Of a stretch of DNA of 64,000 bases, positions 1 through 7,752 are shown in pieces (within the stretch, counting starts at the first letter, position 1; the number at the start of each line of letters is the position of its first letter). A program made the position numbers and the translations under genes. This DNA comes from Streptomyces smaragdinus (GTDB lineage Bacteria > Actinomycetota > Actinomycetes > Streptomycetales > Streptomycetaceae): assembly GCF_009604385.1 (NCBI RefSeq), contig NZ_WEGJ01000014.1, positions 85,854 to 149,853 on the forward strand, written 5' to 3'. Under the pieces are notes generated by a model. The model saw only the letters and a program-made list of their open reading frames with translations. It was not told the DNA's origin and did not search any database.

Positions 1-1
1 C

Positions 2-1879
2 TATCTGCGCCAGACCGAGTCCGGCTACGGCGCCCCCGAGCTCGCCGAGGAGGAGGCCACGTCCTATCCGGCGTCCTCGCTGATGTCCTGGTCCCTGCTG
101 ATCAACCAGCTCCGCCAGGAGAACCCGCGGGCCGTCGACCTGCTGGCCCTGTGCACCGGCTTCGCCTCGGGCCGTATCCCGCTGGGCCTCGTACGACAGC
201 TGCCCGACCGCGATCTGCCCGAGGGCCTGCGCTGGCTGGGCCGCGATCCCGCCGCCTGGTCCAAGGCGCTGGAGGCGCTGGCCAACTTCTCGGTGGTGAC
301 GCTGGAGCCCATGGACCGGACGGCCGCGGAGGAACCGGACTCGGTGGAGATCGCCGTCCGGATGCACCGCCTGGTGCACAGCATCGTCAACCGGCTCCTC
401 GCCCCCGAGGGCCGCGAGGTCCACCGCCGGGTCGTCCGCCGGGCGCTCGCCGAGGCCGACCCGGGCCATCCGCAGAACGTCGCCGACTGGCCGCGCTACG
501 CCGACCTGATGCTCCATCTGGAGCCGAGCGGCGCCCTGCGGAGCACCAACCGCCGGATCCAGCACCTGGTCGTCAACTGCCTGGGCTACTGCATGCACAG
601 CGGCGAGTACGCCCTGGGCGCCGCCCTCGCCGCCCAGGTCAGAGAGGCCTGGCACGGGATGCTGGACCCCGGCGACCCGCTGTGGTTCAAGCTCACCCAG
701 CGCCAGAGCCGGATGCTGCGCGACGGCGGACGACTCTCCGAGTCGTACGCGCTGGACGAGGCGCAACTGGCCCGGCTGCAGGCCGAGGAGACGCCCAACG
801 AGGCGGAACTGGCCAGCACCCACAGCGCCCTGGCCGCCGACCTGCGCCGCCTGGGCCGCTACACCGAGGCGCTGGAGCACCAGGAGCGGGCGCTGGCGTA
901 CGCCGAGCGGCTGTACGGCCCCGACGACCAGTTCACCCTGAGCATGCGGGGCAACCGGGCCGTGACGCTGCGGCTGCTCGGACGGTACGCCGAGGCGTAC
1001 GAGACCGACGTCCAGGAGCTGCGGGTGCTCGAGGTCGTGCTGCCACCCCGGGACCGCAAGACGCTGCTGGTGAGCAACAACGTGGCCTTCGACCTCAGAC
1101 TGCTGGGCCGGTTCCAGGAGGCGCTGACGCGTCAGCAGCAGGGCACCAAGCTGCAGGTGCAGACGCTGGGCCGGGACCATGTGCAGACGCTGCTCGCCAG
1201 CCGGCAGCTCGCCCTGTGCCAGTACCGCGCCGGTGGCGCCCGGGACGAGACCGGCGCCGTTCTCGGTTCGCTGCTGGACCGCTTCCGCCGGGCGCACGGG
1301 CGCCGGGCCTGGCAGACGCTGATCCTCACCAACGACTACAGCTGCTACCTGCGCGAACAGGGCCAGCTCGACGACGCCCTCGCCCTGGCCAAGGAGGCCG
1401 AGGAGGGTTTCCGTGCCCTGCTCGGCACCACCCACCCCGTGTCCACCGGCCTGCCCAGCAACATCGGCCTGATCCTGCGCCTGATGGGCGACCGCTCCGG
1501 CGCCCTCAACCTCTTCGAGCAGTCCCTCGCCGGTATGCGCGCCCTCCTCGGCGAGCGCCATCCGTGGACCCTGGGCTGCGCCCTCAACGCCACCATGGGC
1601 CGCAACGCCAGCGGCCGGCTGCGAGAGGCTGCCGACCTGTCCCGCCGGACGATGACCCTGGCCCGCGAGGTCCTGGGCGAGGACCACCCCCTCACCCTGT
1701 CCGCCACGACCGCGGTGGCGGCCGACCTGCGGGCGCTGCAGGAGCTGGAGGAGGCCACGACGTACGAGGAGGAGGCCCTGCAGCGCCTCAACCGCACCAT
1801 GGGCGCCCAGCACCCGCACACGGTCGACGCCCGCAAGCGCGTCCGCCCGTACTGGGACTTCGAGGCGAACCTGGGCTGA
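2..1879 (+). CDS. fxsT: FxsT-like NB-ARC/TPR protein, 5' end outside window
   Basis: The frame is open to the left edge, so this is the C-terminal ~625 residues of a larger protein. The visible part starts in the helical region after an NB-ARC ATPase (motif MHRLVHSIVNRL, also found in the three paralogues downstream). It continues as repeated ~42-residue TPR units of the kinesin-light-chain type, such as LRRLGRYTEALEHQERAL, followed by GPDD or GxxHP turns. It ends RPYWDFEANLG, sharing RPYWDFE with the other three. NB-ARC/TPR proteins are NLR-like STAND ATPases thought to sense and oligomerise. Its codon use looks more G/C-biased than the next genes. Whether it belongs to the same operon is unknown; 196 bp separate it from the precursor gene. 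Confidence 0.8.
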   Translation, partial: YLRQTESGYGAPELAEEEATSYPASSLMSWSLLINQLRQENPRAVDLLALCTGFASGRIPLGLVRQLPDRDLPEGLRWLGRDPAAWSKALEALANFSVVTLEPMDRTAAEEPDSVEIAVRMHRLVHSIVNRLLAPEGREVHRRVVRRALAEADPGHPQNVADWPRYADLMLHLEPSGALRSTNRRIQHLVVNCLGYCMHSGEYALGAALAAQVREAWHGMLDPGDPLWFKLTQRQSRMLRDGGRLSESYALDEAQLARLQAEETPNEAELASTHSALAADLRRLGRYTEALEHQERALAYAERLYGPDDQFTLSMRGNRAVTLRLLGRYAEAYETDVQELRVLEVVLPPRDRKTLLVSNNVAFDLRLLGRFQEALTRQQQGTKLQVQTLGRDHVQTLLASRQLALCQYRAGGARDETGAVLGSLLDRFRRAHGRRAWQTLILTNDYSCYLREQGQLDDALALAKEAEEGFRALLGTTHPVSTGLPSNIGLILRLMGDRSGALNLFEQSLAGMRALLGERHPWTLGCALNATMGRNASGRLREAADLSRRTMTLAREVLGEDHPLTLSATTAVAADLRALQELEEATTYEEEALQRLNRTMGAQHPHTVDARKRVRPYWDFEANLG

Positions 1880-2027
1880 GGCCCCGCCTGGGGTGGGGTG
1901 GGTCCAGACACCCTTGGTCTCCTTCCGTCAGGGCGTCCATCCGGCGGTGAGCACTTGCTTGGGCTGTTCCGGTGATCCGACCACCGTCGGCATCCCACCG
2001 GCTTTCGGCAAAGTGGCGCTCAGCCAC

Positions 2028-2059
2028 TGAGGCATGATTAGCATGTGACGTGTGCCTCA
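2028..2059. promoter_or_regulatory. Inverted repeat before the precursor gene (candidate operator)
   Basis: TGAGGCA (2028-2034) and its exact complement TGCCTCA (2053-2059) flank an 18-base spacer and end about 16 bases before the chosen GTG start. A -10-like TTAGCAT lies between the arms. This could be an operator or a leader hairpin for the conflict operon. The rest of 1880-2075 shows no other clear signal. The call rests only on symmetry and position. Confidence 0.3.
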
Positions 2060-2075
2060 TCGCGGAGGGAATGCC

Positions 2076-2267
2076 GTGTCGAACCCTCGGCCCGGGGAGT
2101 CGCTCGTAGCGGGCGGTTCAGTTCAGGCTGTCCAGCCCTGCCCTGGCGCGGAGAGCCAGCTGGAGAGGTTCCGGCGCGATGTAGAGCATCCGGTGCTGGC
2201 CGGGGTGCTGTGTTATTTACAGGAGCGGGCCGTCGGATCGATCGGGTATTACGAGGACAGTCCCTGA
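2076..2267 (+). CDS. Candidate YxD-type cyclophane RiPP precursor peptide (FxsA position)
   Basis: A 63-residue peptide. GTG at 2076 is chosen because GGAGGGA lies about 7 bases upstream; an in-frame GTG at 2052 would add eight residues without a ribosome site. The C-terminal half (LERFRRDVEHPVLAGVLCYL, then a short tail) looks like a leader, and the last residues are GYYEDSP. Known FxsA precursors end F-x-S-x-x; here the same positions read Y59-E60-D61-S-P, a YxD triplet. Its stop lies one base before the radical SAM start, so the two are probably translationally coupled. FxsB-type enzymes are known to crosslink an aromatic ring to the beta-carbon of the third residue. That this peptide is the substrate is inferred from adjacency and motif position. 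Confidence 0.65.
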   Translation: MSNPRPGESLVAGGSVQAVQPCPGAESQLERFRRDVEHPVLAGVLCYLQERAVGSIGYYEDSP

Positions 2268-2268
2268 G

Positions 2269-3531
2269 GTGAGCGAAGGTCCACGGAGGGGAGCAGCGGC
2301 CGACCCGAACGTCCACGAGTCCGCCCCCTGGCCACATCGGCTGCTGGACGTGCCTGGTCTGCGGCGTGCGGGTGTGCCGCCGGTTCCCTTCCATCAATTC
2401 GTACTCAAGGTGCACAGCCGCTGTAATTTGTTGTGCACCTATTGCTATGTCTACACGGCGGCCGACAACAGTTGGCGCCACCGCCCCGTGCGTGTGCCCG
2501 ACCGCGTGCTCACGCGCAGCGCGGAGCGGATCGGTGAGCATGTGGCGACTCACGGCCTGCGCCACATCAGAGTCGACCTGCATGGTGGGGAGCCCTTGCT
2601 GGGCGGCGGAACGGCAGTGCTCAGGCAGGCGGCCGAGGTCCGCAAGGCGGTGGAGGCGACCGGCGTGAGCTGCGAGGTACAGGTCAGTGTGCAGACGAAC
2701 GGCACACTGCTGACGGACGACGTGATCCGGCGTCTCGCCGATGCCCGGATCAGAGTCGGCGTCAGCCTCGACGGCGGCTACTCCCACCACAACAAGCGGC
2801 GTGTCGATCACTCCGGTCGTCCCTCCTGGGACGCTGCTGTCCGTGGACTGTTGGTGCTCGCCGAATATCCGGAGACGTACGCCGGCATTCTCTGCGCCGT
2901 GGATCTCGACCGGGATCCGGTGGAGATCTACAACTCGCTGCTGGAGTTCCGGCCCGCCGCGATCGACCTGCTGCTACCGCATGCCAACTGGTCGTCGCCG
3001 CCGTACGGCAAAGGTCCGTCCACGGCAGGCGAAGCACCGTACGGGGAGTGGCTGACCCGTGCCTTCGACCGCTGGTTCGACGGCGACCGCTACCAGACCC
3101 GGATCCGGCTCTTTGCCGAGATCATTGGCTTGCTGCTCGGCTGGGACAGCAGTGCGGAAGCCGTTGGGCTGTCGCCCGTCGCCGCCGTGCTGGTCGAGAC
3201 GGACGGCGTCATTCAGCAGGTTGACAGCCTCAAGACAGCGTACGAGGGTGCACCGGAGACCGGTCTGGACATCTTCCGCAACAGCTTCGACGAGGCGCTG
3301 GAGCATCCCGGCATTGCTGCCCGGCAACTGGGGTTTGCCGCACTGTCCGACACCTGCGGCCGGTGCCCGGTGGTGGCGGTCTGTGGCGGCGGACATTACG
3401 CCCATCGTTACGAACGTGGGAGCGGCTTCCGGAACCCCTCGGTTTACTGCGCCGACCTGAAACTACTGATCAGGCACATCGCCCGCCGACTGGAGCGGGT
3501 GCTGGGCGCTGTTCCGGTCCCGGTTCACTGA
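2269..3531 (+). CDS. fxsB: FxsB-family cyclophane-forming radical SAM/SPASM peptide maturase
   Basis: 420 residues. The radical SAM motif is C52-NLL-C56-TY-C59, which binds the 4Fe-4S cluster that cleaves S-adenosylmethionine. It is followed by the glycine-rich HGGEPLLGGG and VQTNGTLLTD segments of the SAM barrel. The C-terminal SPASM-type region has DTCGRCPVVAVCGGG, HRY and NPSVYCADL, the last being characteristic of FxsB enzymes as I recall the family. These enzymes form three-residue cyclophanes in ribosomal peptides. The GTG start follows the precursor stop by one base. Substrate specificity (Tyr-x-Asp rather than Phe-x-Ser) is inferred from the neighbouring peptide only. The fused HExxH domain seen in some FxsB proteins is absent. 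Confidence 0.85.
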   Translation: MSEGPRRGAAADPNVHESAPWPHRLLDVPGLRRAGVPPVPFHQFVLKVHSRCNLLCTYCYVYTAADNSWRHRPVRVPDRVLTRSAERIGEHVATHGLRHIRVDLHGGEPLLGGGTAVLRQAAEVRKAVEATGVSCEVQVSVQTNGTLLTDDVIRRLADARIRVGVSLDGGYSHHNKRRVDHSGRPSWDAAVRGLLVLAEYPETYAGILCAVDLDRDPVEIYNSLLEFRPAAIDLLLPHANWSSPPYGKGPSTAGEAPYGEWLTRAFDRWFDGDRYQTRIRLFAEIIGLLLGWDSSAEAVGLSPVAAVLVETDGVIQQVDSLKTAYEGAPETGLDIFRNSFDEALEHPGIAARQLGFAALSDTCGRCPVVAVCGGGHYAHRYERGSGFRNPSVYCADLKLLIRHIARRLERVLGAVPVPVH

Positions 3532-3577
3532 ACGACAGCTCGTTGCAAGGTTGTTGAAGCCACGTCAGAATCGAGAG

Positions 3578-4465
3578 GTGACAGACGGGGGAAGGGCTGC
3601 GGCAGAGGATGTCTGGAGAGCCCAGAACATCTGGTCGCAGGCCGCGAATCGGCAGAAGACGGCGATCGGACGCGCGAGGCTCACGGCACTCTGTGCCACC
3701 CTCGCCGCAGGCGTGCTGGGCGCCGGATCCGCACAGCTGATGCCCGTGTCCCAGCCGACGGGACGCACGCTGGCCTTTCTCGCGTTCGTTGCCGCGGGGG
3801 TGGCTCCGCTTGCGGTAAGGGGAGCGGCCGCCGATCGGGTCCGGGACTGGACGCGAACGCGCGCGGTATCGGAGGAGCTGAAGAGTCAGACTTATCTGCG
3901 GCTTGCGCGCCTCACCCACTACGCGGCTGCCGCGGATGCCGATGCCGAGTTAGCCGACCGGGCCGGGCGGGTGCTGGCCGACGCGGCCGATCTGGAGCCC
4001 GGGATCTCCGCGATCCGCCCGGTGGACCGTCCGCTCCCGCCGGTCAGTGACGCCGCGACGTATGCCGCCGAACGGCTCCGGCGCCAACTCGAGGTCTACT
4101 ACCGGCCCAAGGCCCGTGAGATGGCCCGGCGGGCACAGTCGATCGAGCGCTGGACGGTAGCACTCGCTGTACTCTCTGTCCTCCTCGGCGGGGTGGCCGG
4201 TGCCTTCGCGGTGGAGTCCGCGGCGGCCTGGATGCCCGTGGTCGCAGCCGTCGCGTCCGCCGTGGCAGCCCATGGGGCAACGGCGAAGTATGTGGTTCAG
4301 CAGGTGGAGTTCAGCCGGACCACCGGCGAGCTGGAGCGGCTGCTCCTGTGGTGGGAGCAACTCGATCCAGCCACCCCGGCGGACGGCGACCGTCTGGCGG
4401 AGCGGGGCGAGCACGTCATCTCGGTGCAGAACGAGGGCTGGATGGCCAAGTGGACGGCGGACTGA
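3578..4465 (+). CDS. SLATT/DUF4231-like two-TM membrane effector candidate
   Basis: About 295 residues. It has two hydrophobic hairpins: one near residues 30-80 (LTALCATLAAGVLGAG, then AFLAFVAAGVAPLAV) and one near 190-235 (VALAVLSVLLGGVAGAF, then MPVVAAVASAVAAHG). Charged helical stretches such as ERLRRQLEVYYRPKARE lie between them. This layout matches SLATT/DUF4231 proteins, which act as membrane-disrupting effectors in nucleotide-driven conflict systems. The start is uncertain: GTG 3578 gives a clean MTDGGR N-terminus, while TTG 3551 and 3554 are alternatives. It lies 46 bases after fxsB and 13 bases before the TIR gene. The family call is by pattern. Confidence 0.6.
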   Translation: MTDGGRAAAEDVWRAQNIWSQAANRQKTAIGRARLTALCATLAAGVLGAGSAQLMPVSQPTGRTLAFLAFVAAGVAPLAVRGAAADRVRDWTRTRAVSEELKSQTYLRLARLTHYAAAADADAELADRAGRVLADAADLEPGISAIRPVDRPLPPVSDAATYAAERLRRQLEVYYRPKAREMARRAQSIERWTVALAVLSVLLGGVAGAFAVESAAAWMPVVAAVASAVAAHGATAKYVVQQVEFSRTTGELERLLLWWEQLDPATPADGDRLAERGEHVISVQNEGWMAKWTAD

Positions 4466-4478
4466 AAGCAGGTCGAGG

Positions 4479-5753
4479 GTGGTCAAGGTGTTCATCAGCC
4501 ACAGCACCAGCCAGGACCCACAGACGGCACGGCTGCGGGACGAGCTGGCTGTGCGGTTGAAGGGCCGGAGTTACGACGTTCTGCTGGACGTCCAGGATCA
4601 GCGCCCGGGCCAGCCCTGGCGGAGGAAGCTGTACCAGTGGCTGGGGGAGTGCGACGCGGCCGTGGTGCTGCTGAACGAGGATGCGCTGGTGTCCGACTGG
4701 GTCCAGCGCGAGGTCGCTGTCCTGAACTGGCGGCAGAGTCTCGGGTCCGGGATCACAGTAGTTGGTGTGCGGGTGGGGGGCGTCAGTTCGAAAAAGCTTG
4801 CGGAGTCTGCACTGCGCGATCTGGGGAGGTCGGATCTGGGCCGGGCCAACGGGGAACCCGAGGCAGACGCGGACCGGATCGCCGCAGCGTTCCCGCAGCT
4901 TGCTCAGGTGACAGACGATGTGATCCAGCGCTGGATCAGGAAGATCGCCGCGCAGCTACGTGCTCTGGGCGACCGGCTGCCCCTGGTGGAGATCGCCAGG
5001 GAACTCCGGGTGCCGGAGGAGGAGCACGCGGCGCTGCAGCCCGACGGAATGAGCTGCCTGATGCTCGCCTCGCAGCTGCTCGACACCCACGACATCGAGA
5101 CTCTAGCCCGGACGGTCGGCAGCGCACATGACGGAGGTCTGGAGATCAGCCGGACCCAGATGCTGGCAAGCCTGGTCGTCCCCGCCTGGATCGACCGGGA
5201 CGAGGCCCGTCGCATCATCGGGGACACAGACGGTTCGGTCCACCGCATCGTCCTGCTCAACGTGCGCAGCGCCATGATCGGCGAGCAGTACTTGGACCGG
5301 GCCTTCTGCGTCGACTGGAACAGGTACTACATCGCCCGGGCGGCGGGTGACCCGCCCGGGGAGGAGGATCCCGAGGAGTACCTGCTGGAGCAGTGCCTGA
5401 CGGTGCTCGGGAAGAGGTTTGGTGTCGAGCACGAAGACGACTGGCAGGAGCTCAGGAAGAAGCCTGTACTCAAGAGCCAGTTCTTCCTTGTACTCGATGC
5501 CCGCCAATGCGAACTGGACATGGTTCACCGGGTGGTGTCCCAGATACACGAACTGGTCCCCTGGATCCGGGTGCTGGTCATCCCCCGGACTCCGGTGGAG
5601 TCGCGCGAGCAATGGCCGGGAAGCCCCGATGATGTGCTGGTTCTGGCCCCGGAATTGGGGCGACGGCATGAGATGCTGGCAGTCAGCGTCGTGTCACGGT
5701 TGAAGGAGCGCGTGGGCCCGATCACCATCGGGGGAACAAGGGGGGCGCAGTGA
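4479..5753 (+). CDS. TIR-domain protein with unassigned C-terminal region
   Basis: 424 residues from GTG 4479, chosen because the TIR core KVFISHSTSQD begins immediately after it. The TIR domain (about residues 1-130) includes VLLDVQDQRPGQPW and SDWVQREVAVL. E78 sits where TIR NADases carry their catalytic glutamate, so NAD+-cleaving activity is plausible. Residues ~180-424 form a second domain with no family I recognise; it contains FFLVLDARQCE and WIRVLVIPRTP, which look like beta strands. The stop overlaps the next start (GTGA). Within the operon it is the best candidate for a toxic enzymatic effector. It is not the FxsC type of TIR-like protein as far as I can tell. Confidence 0.75.
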   Translation: MVKVFISHSTSQDPQTARLRDELAVRLKGRSYDVLLDVQDQRPGQPWRRKLYQWLGECDAAVVLLNEDALVSDWVQREVAVLNWRQSLGSGITVVGVRVGGVSSKKLAESALRDLGRSDLGRANGEPEADADRIAAAFPQLAQVTDDVIQRWIRKIAAQLRALGDRLPLVEIARELRVPEEEHAALQPDGMSCLMLASQLLDTHDIETLARTVGSAHDGGLEISRTQMLASLVVPAWIDRDEARRIIGDTDGSVHRIVLLNVRSAMIGEQYLDRAFCVDWNRYYIARAAGDPPGEEDPEEYLLEQCLTVLGKRFGVEHEDDWQELRKKPVLKSQFFLVLDARQCELDMVHRVVSQIHELVPWIRVLVIPRTPVESREQWPGSPDDVLVLAPELGRRHEMLAVSVVSRLKERVGPITIGGTRGAQ

Positions 5754-6787
5754 GCGACAGCCCGAGTGAGACGCCGCAGCTGTTGGCCGGTGAGTCCGCA
5801 GCGAACTGGCTCGACACGCCGGACCGTAACGACGGCAGGGTGTATGTGATGCCGCCGGGGCTCGACTTCGCGGTGCGGGTCGCCCTGGCGACTGGTCGGC
5901 CGCTTCTCCTCCGGGGGAGGCCGGGATCCGGCAAGTCGTCCTTGGCGCCGTACATCGCCAGCACGGAGGGCTGGCGCTATTACGAACACGTCGTCACATA
6001 CCGTACGCAGCCTCGTGATCTGCTGTGGAGTTTCGACAGCGTCCGCCGGCTGGGCGATGCGCAGGTGCGCCAGGAGCCGCAGCCGGACGACGCGAGCTAT
6101 GTGGTGCCGGGAGTGCTGTGGTGGGCGCTGGCCCCGAAGTCCGCCCGCCGACGTGGGCGTCCGGAAGGAGAGCACGTACCCGATCCGTGTCCGGATCCGT
6201 TCGGCAAAGTGAATGACACTCGTCGGTCTCCTCGTGCAGTCGTGCTGATCGACGAGATCGACAAGGCAGATCCCGATGTTCCCAACAGCCTCCTCGTGCC
6301 TCTCGGCTCGCACCGGTTCAAGGTGGCTGAGACAGGCGCGGAGATTGTGTCCGAGCGTCTTGAACCCACCACGGAGGACGCCGATGCGACAGGCGACGAG
6401 GATGTGTACCGAACCCGCAACCTAATTGTGTTGACCACCAATGAGGAGCGCGAACTACCACAGGCGCTGTTACGCCGCTGCGTGGTGCACGAGTTACCGG
6501 AACACGACAAGGCGATGCTTGTGCAGATCGCCGAGAAACACATGGAGCTGTGGCCGGGCGGAACACGGCAGTCCGACCGGGAGCTCGCGGAGAAGGTTGC
6601 CGAGATGCTGATGGAGGTCCGCAAACAAGCGGACGCGCAGGATGTCCGCAGGCCGAGTACCGCGGAATATCTGGACGCCCTGGTGGCCTGTCGTAGTCTT
6701 GGTATCCGCCCGGGCGACGAACAGTGGCAGATGCTGACCCAGAACGTGCTGATCAAGCCTCAGCAGATGGCAGAGGACCGTAAGTGA
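5750..6787 (+). CDS. MoxR-like AAA+ ATPase of the conflict operon
   Basis: 345 residues. Walker A is GRPGSGKSS (K62), Walker B is VVLIDEIDKAD, sensor 1 is LIVLTTNEERELP, and the arginine-finger region is ALLRRCVVHELP. An insert around residues 115-160 carries the RRRGRPEG segment. MoxR-type ATPases act with vWA proteins as remodelling chaperones. In actinobacterial conflict systems this pair is proposed to control effector release. It overlaps its neighbours by four bases on both sides (GTGA), so it is co-translated with the TIR and vWA genes. It is distinct from the housekeeping MoxR gene at 47.5 kb. Confidence 0.85.
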   Translation: MSDSPSETPQLLAGESAANWLDTPDRNDGRVYVMPPGLDFAVRVALATGRPLLLRGRPGSGKSSLAPYIASTEGWRYYEHVVTYRTQPRDLLWSFDSVRRLGDAQVRQEPQPDDASYVVPGVLWWALAPKSARRRGRPEGEHVPDPCPDPFGKVNDTRRSPRAVVLIDEIDKADPDVPNSLLVPLGSHRFKVAETGAEIVSERLEPTTEDADATGDEDVYRTRNLIVLTTNEERELPQALLRRCVVHELPEHDKAMLVQIAEKHMELWPGGTRQSDRELAEKVAEMLMEVRKQADAQDVRRPSTAEYLDALVACRSLGIRPGDEQWQMLTQNVLIKPQQMAEDRK

Positions 6788-7752
6788 TCGGCGGCGCGTG
6801 GCTGGGGGACTTGGTCCGCGCCGCGCATGCGCTGGGCGCCGGGACACCTGAAGAACTCGCGCAGATCGCCGGACTCCTGGGACTGGGCGGTGAGCAGCCC
6901 GCGTCGGCGGAGTTACCGAACACCGAGGACCTCAGGGGCGATCCGGCGGGAAACCGGGAGGGCCTGGATCCAGGGCCGGAAATGCCCCCGCCCACGCGAA
7001 CCCCCCGGGCCGAGGATCGCGTGGAGCAGCCGGGCAGCGTGGTGGTGCCACTGCTGGAGCCTGTCGAGCATACGCCGCCGCGGCGCATCCGCTGGACCCA
7101 CGAGTCCCTGGAGCGGCCACGGGGCCGCGGCGAGCCCGCTGTCGTCCCCCCGCATCTGTCGCTTCTCGCCCCGCGCTCGACGGCTGCGCTGCTTACTGTG
7201 TTGCTCTCCCGGATAGTCCGAGACGGGGAACTCGATGTGGAACGGGCCACGGAGGAGCTGTCACAGGCCCGGCCGCTGGACGAGATTCCCCGTCTTCCGG
7301 TGCCCACGCTCCGGTACGGCGTGCAGATCCTGGCTGATGTGTCCGCGTCGATGGAGCCTTTTGCCCGGGACGTGCGTGATGTGATCAGAGAGGTCCGGGC
7401 GCTGGCTGGAGCGGCCGGCACGGAGGTCCTCTGGTTCTCCGACGCACCCGGGCGTGGTGCGGGTCCCGGGTCCCGGGCCACCTGGCGTCAGCCCTGCCGG
7501 CTGCCCCGGCCGGGTGCGCGCGTGTTGATTCTCTCCGATTTGGGCATGGGCGGGCCGCCCCTGAACCCGTGGCGGGCCGGGAGGCAGGAATGGCAGGCGG
7601 CGGTGGGAGCGATCCGGCAGCGGGGCTGTGAACCGGTGGCACTGGTGCCCCTGCCGGAGCAGTACTGGCCGAGGTGGGCGCGGATGCTGCTCCCGATGGT
7701 GGTGTGGGACCGGGGCACGATCGTCAGCAAGGCACTGGGGGCCCGGCCGTGA
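6784..7752 (+). CDS. vWA-like protein resembling SAV_2336-type proteins
   Basis: 322 residues. A short helical N-terminus (LVRAAHALGAGTPEELAQI) and a proline-rich linker (about residues 50-95) precede a vWA-like domain with ILADVSASMEPF. D185-x-S-x-S is the MIDAS metal site, and RVLILSDLGMGG forms a second strand-loop. Proteins named SAV_2336 N-terminal-related in FxSxx-COOH clusters have this arrangement, as I recall. Overlapping the AAA+ gene by four bases, it forms the MoxR/vWA pair of the system. Its stop overlaps the start of the first large TPR gene (GTGA), and that gene begins with a domain that could be the missing C-terminal half of a longer ancestor. Confidence 0.7.
   Translation: MIGGAWLGDLVRAAHALGAGTPEELAQIAGLLGLGGEQPASAELPNTEDLRGDPAGNREGLDPGPEMPPPTRTPRAEDRVEQPGSVVVPLLEPVEHTPPRRIRWTHESLERPRGRGEPAVVPPHLSLLAPRSTAALLTVLLSRIVRDGELDVERATEELSQARPLDEIPRLPVPTLRYGVQILADVSASMEPFARDVRDVIREVRALAGAAGTEVLWFSDAPGRGAGPGSRATWRQPCRLPRPGARVLILSDLGMGGPPLNPWRAGRQEWQAAVGAIRQRGCEPVALVPLPEQYWPRWARMLLPMVVWDRGTIVSKALGARP

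Noticed and set aside
2045..2272. Alternative plus-strand small frame overlapping the precursor gene
   Set aside because: It ends in an Arg-rich tail with no motif, lacks a ribosome site, and overlaps the well-formed GYYEDSP-ending peptide.
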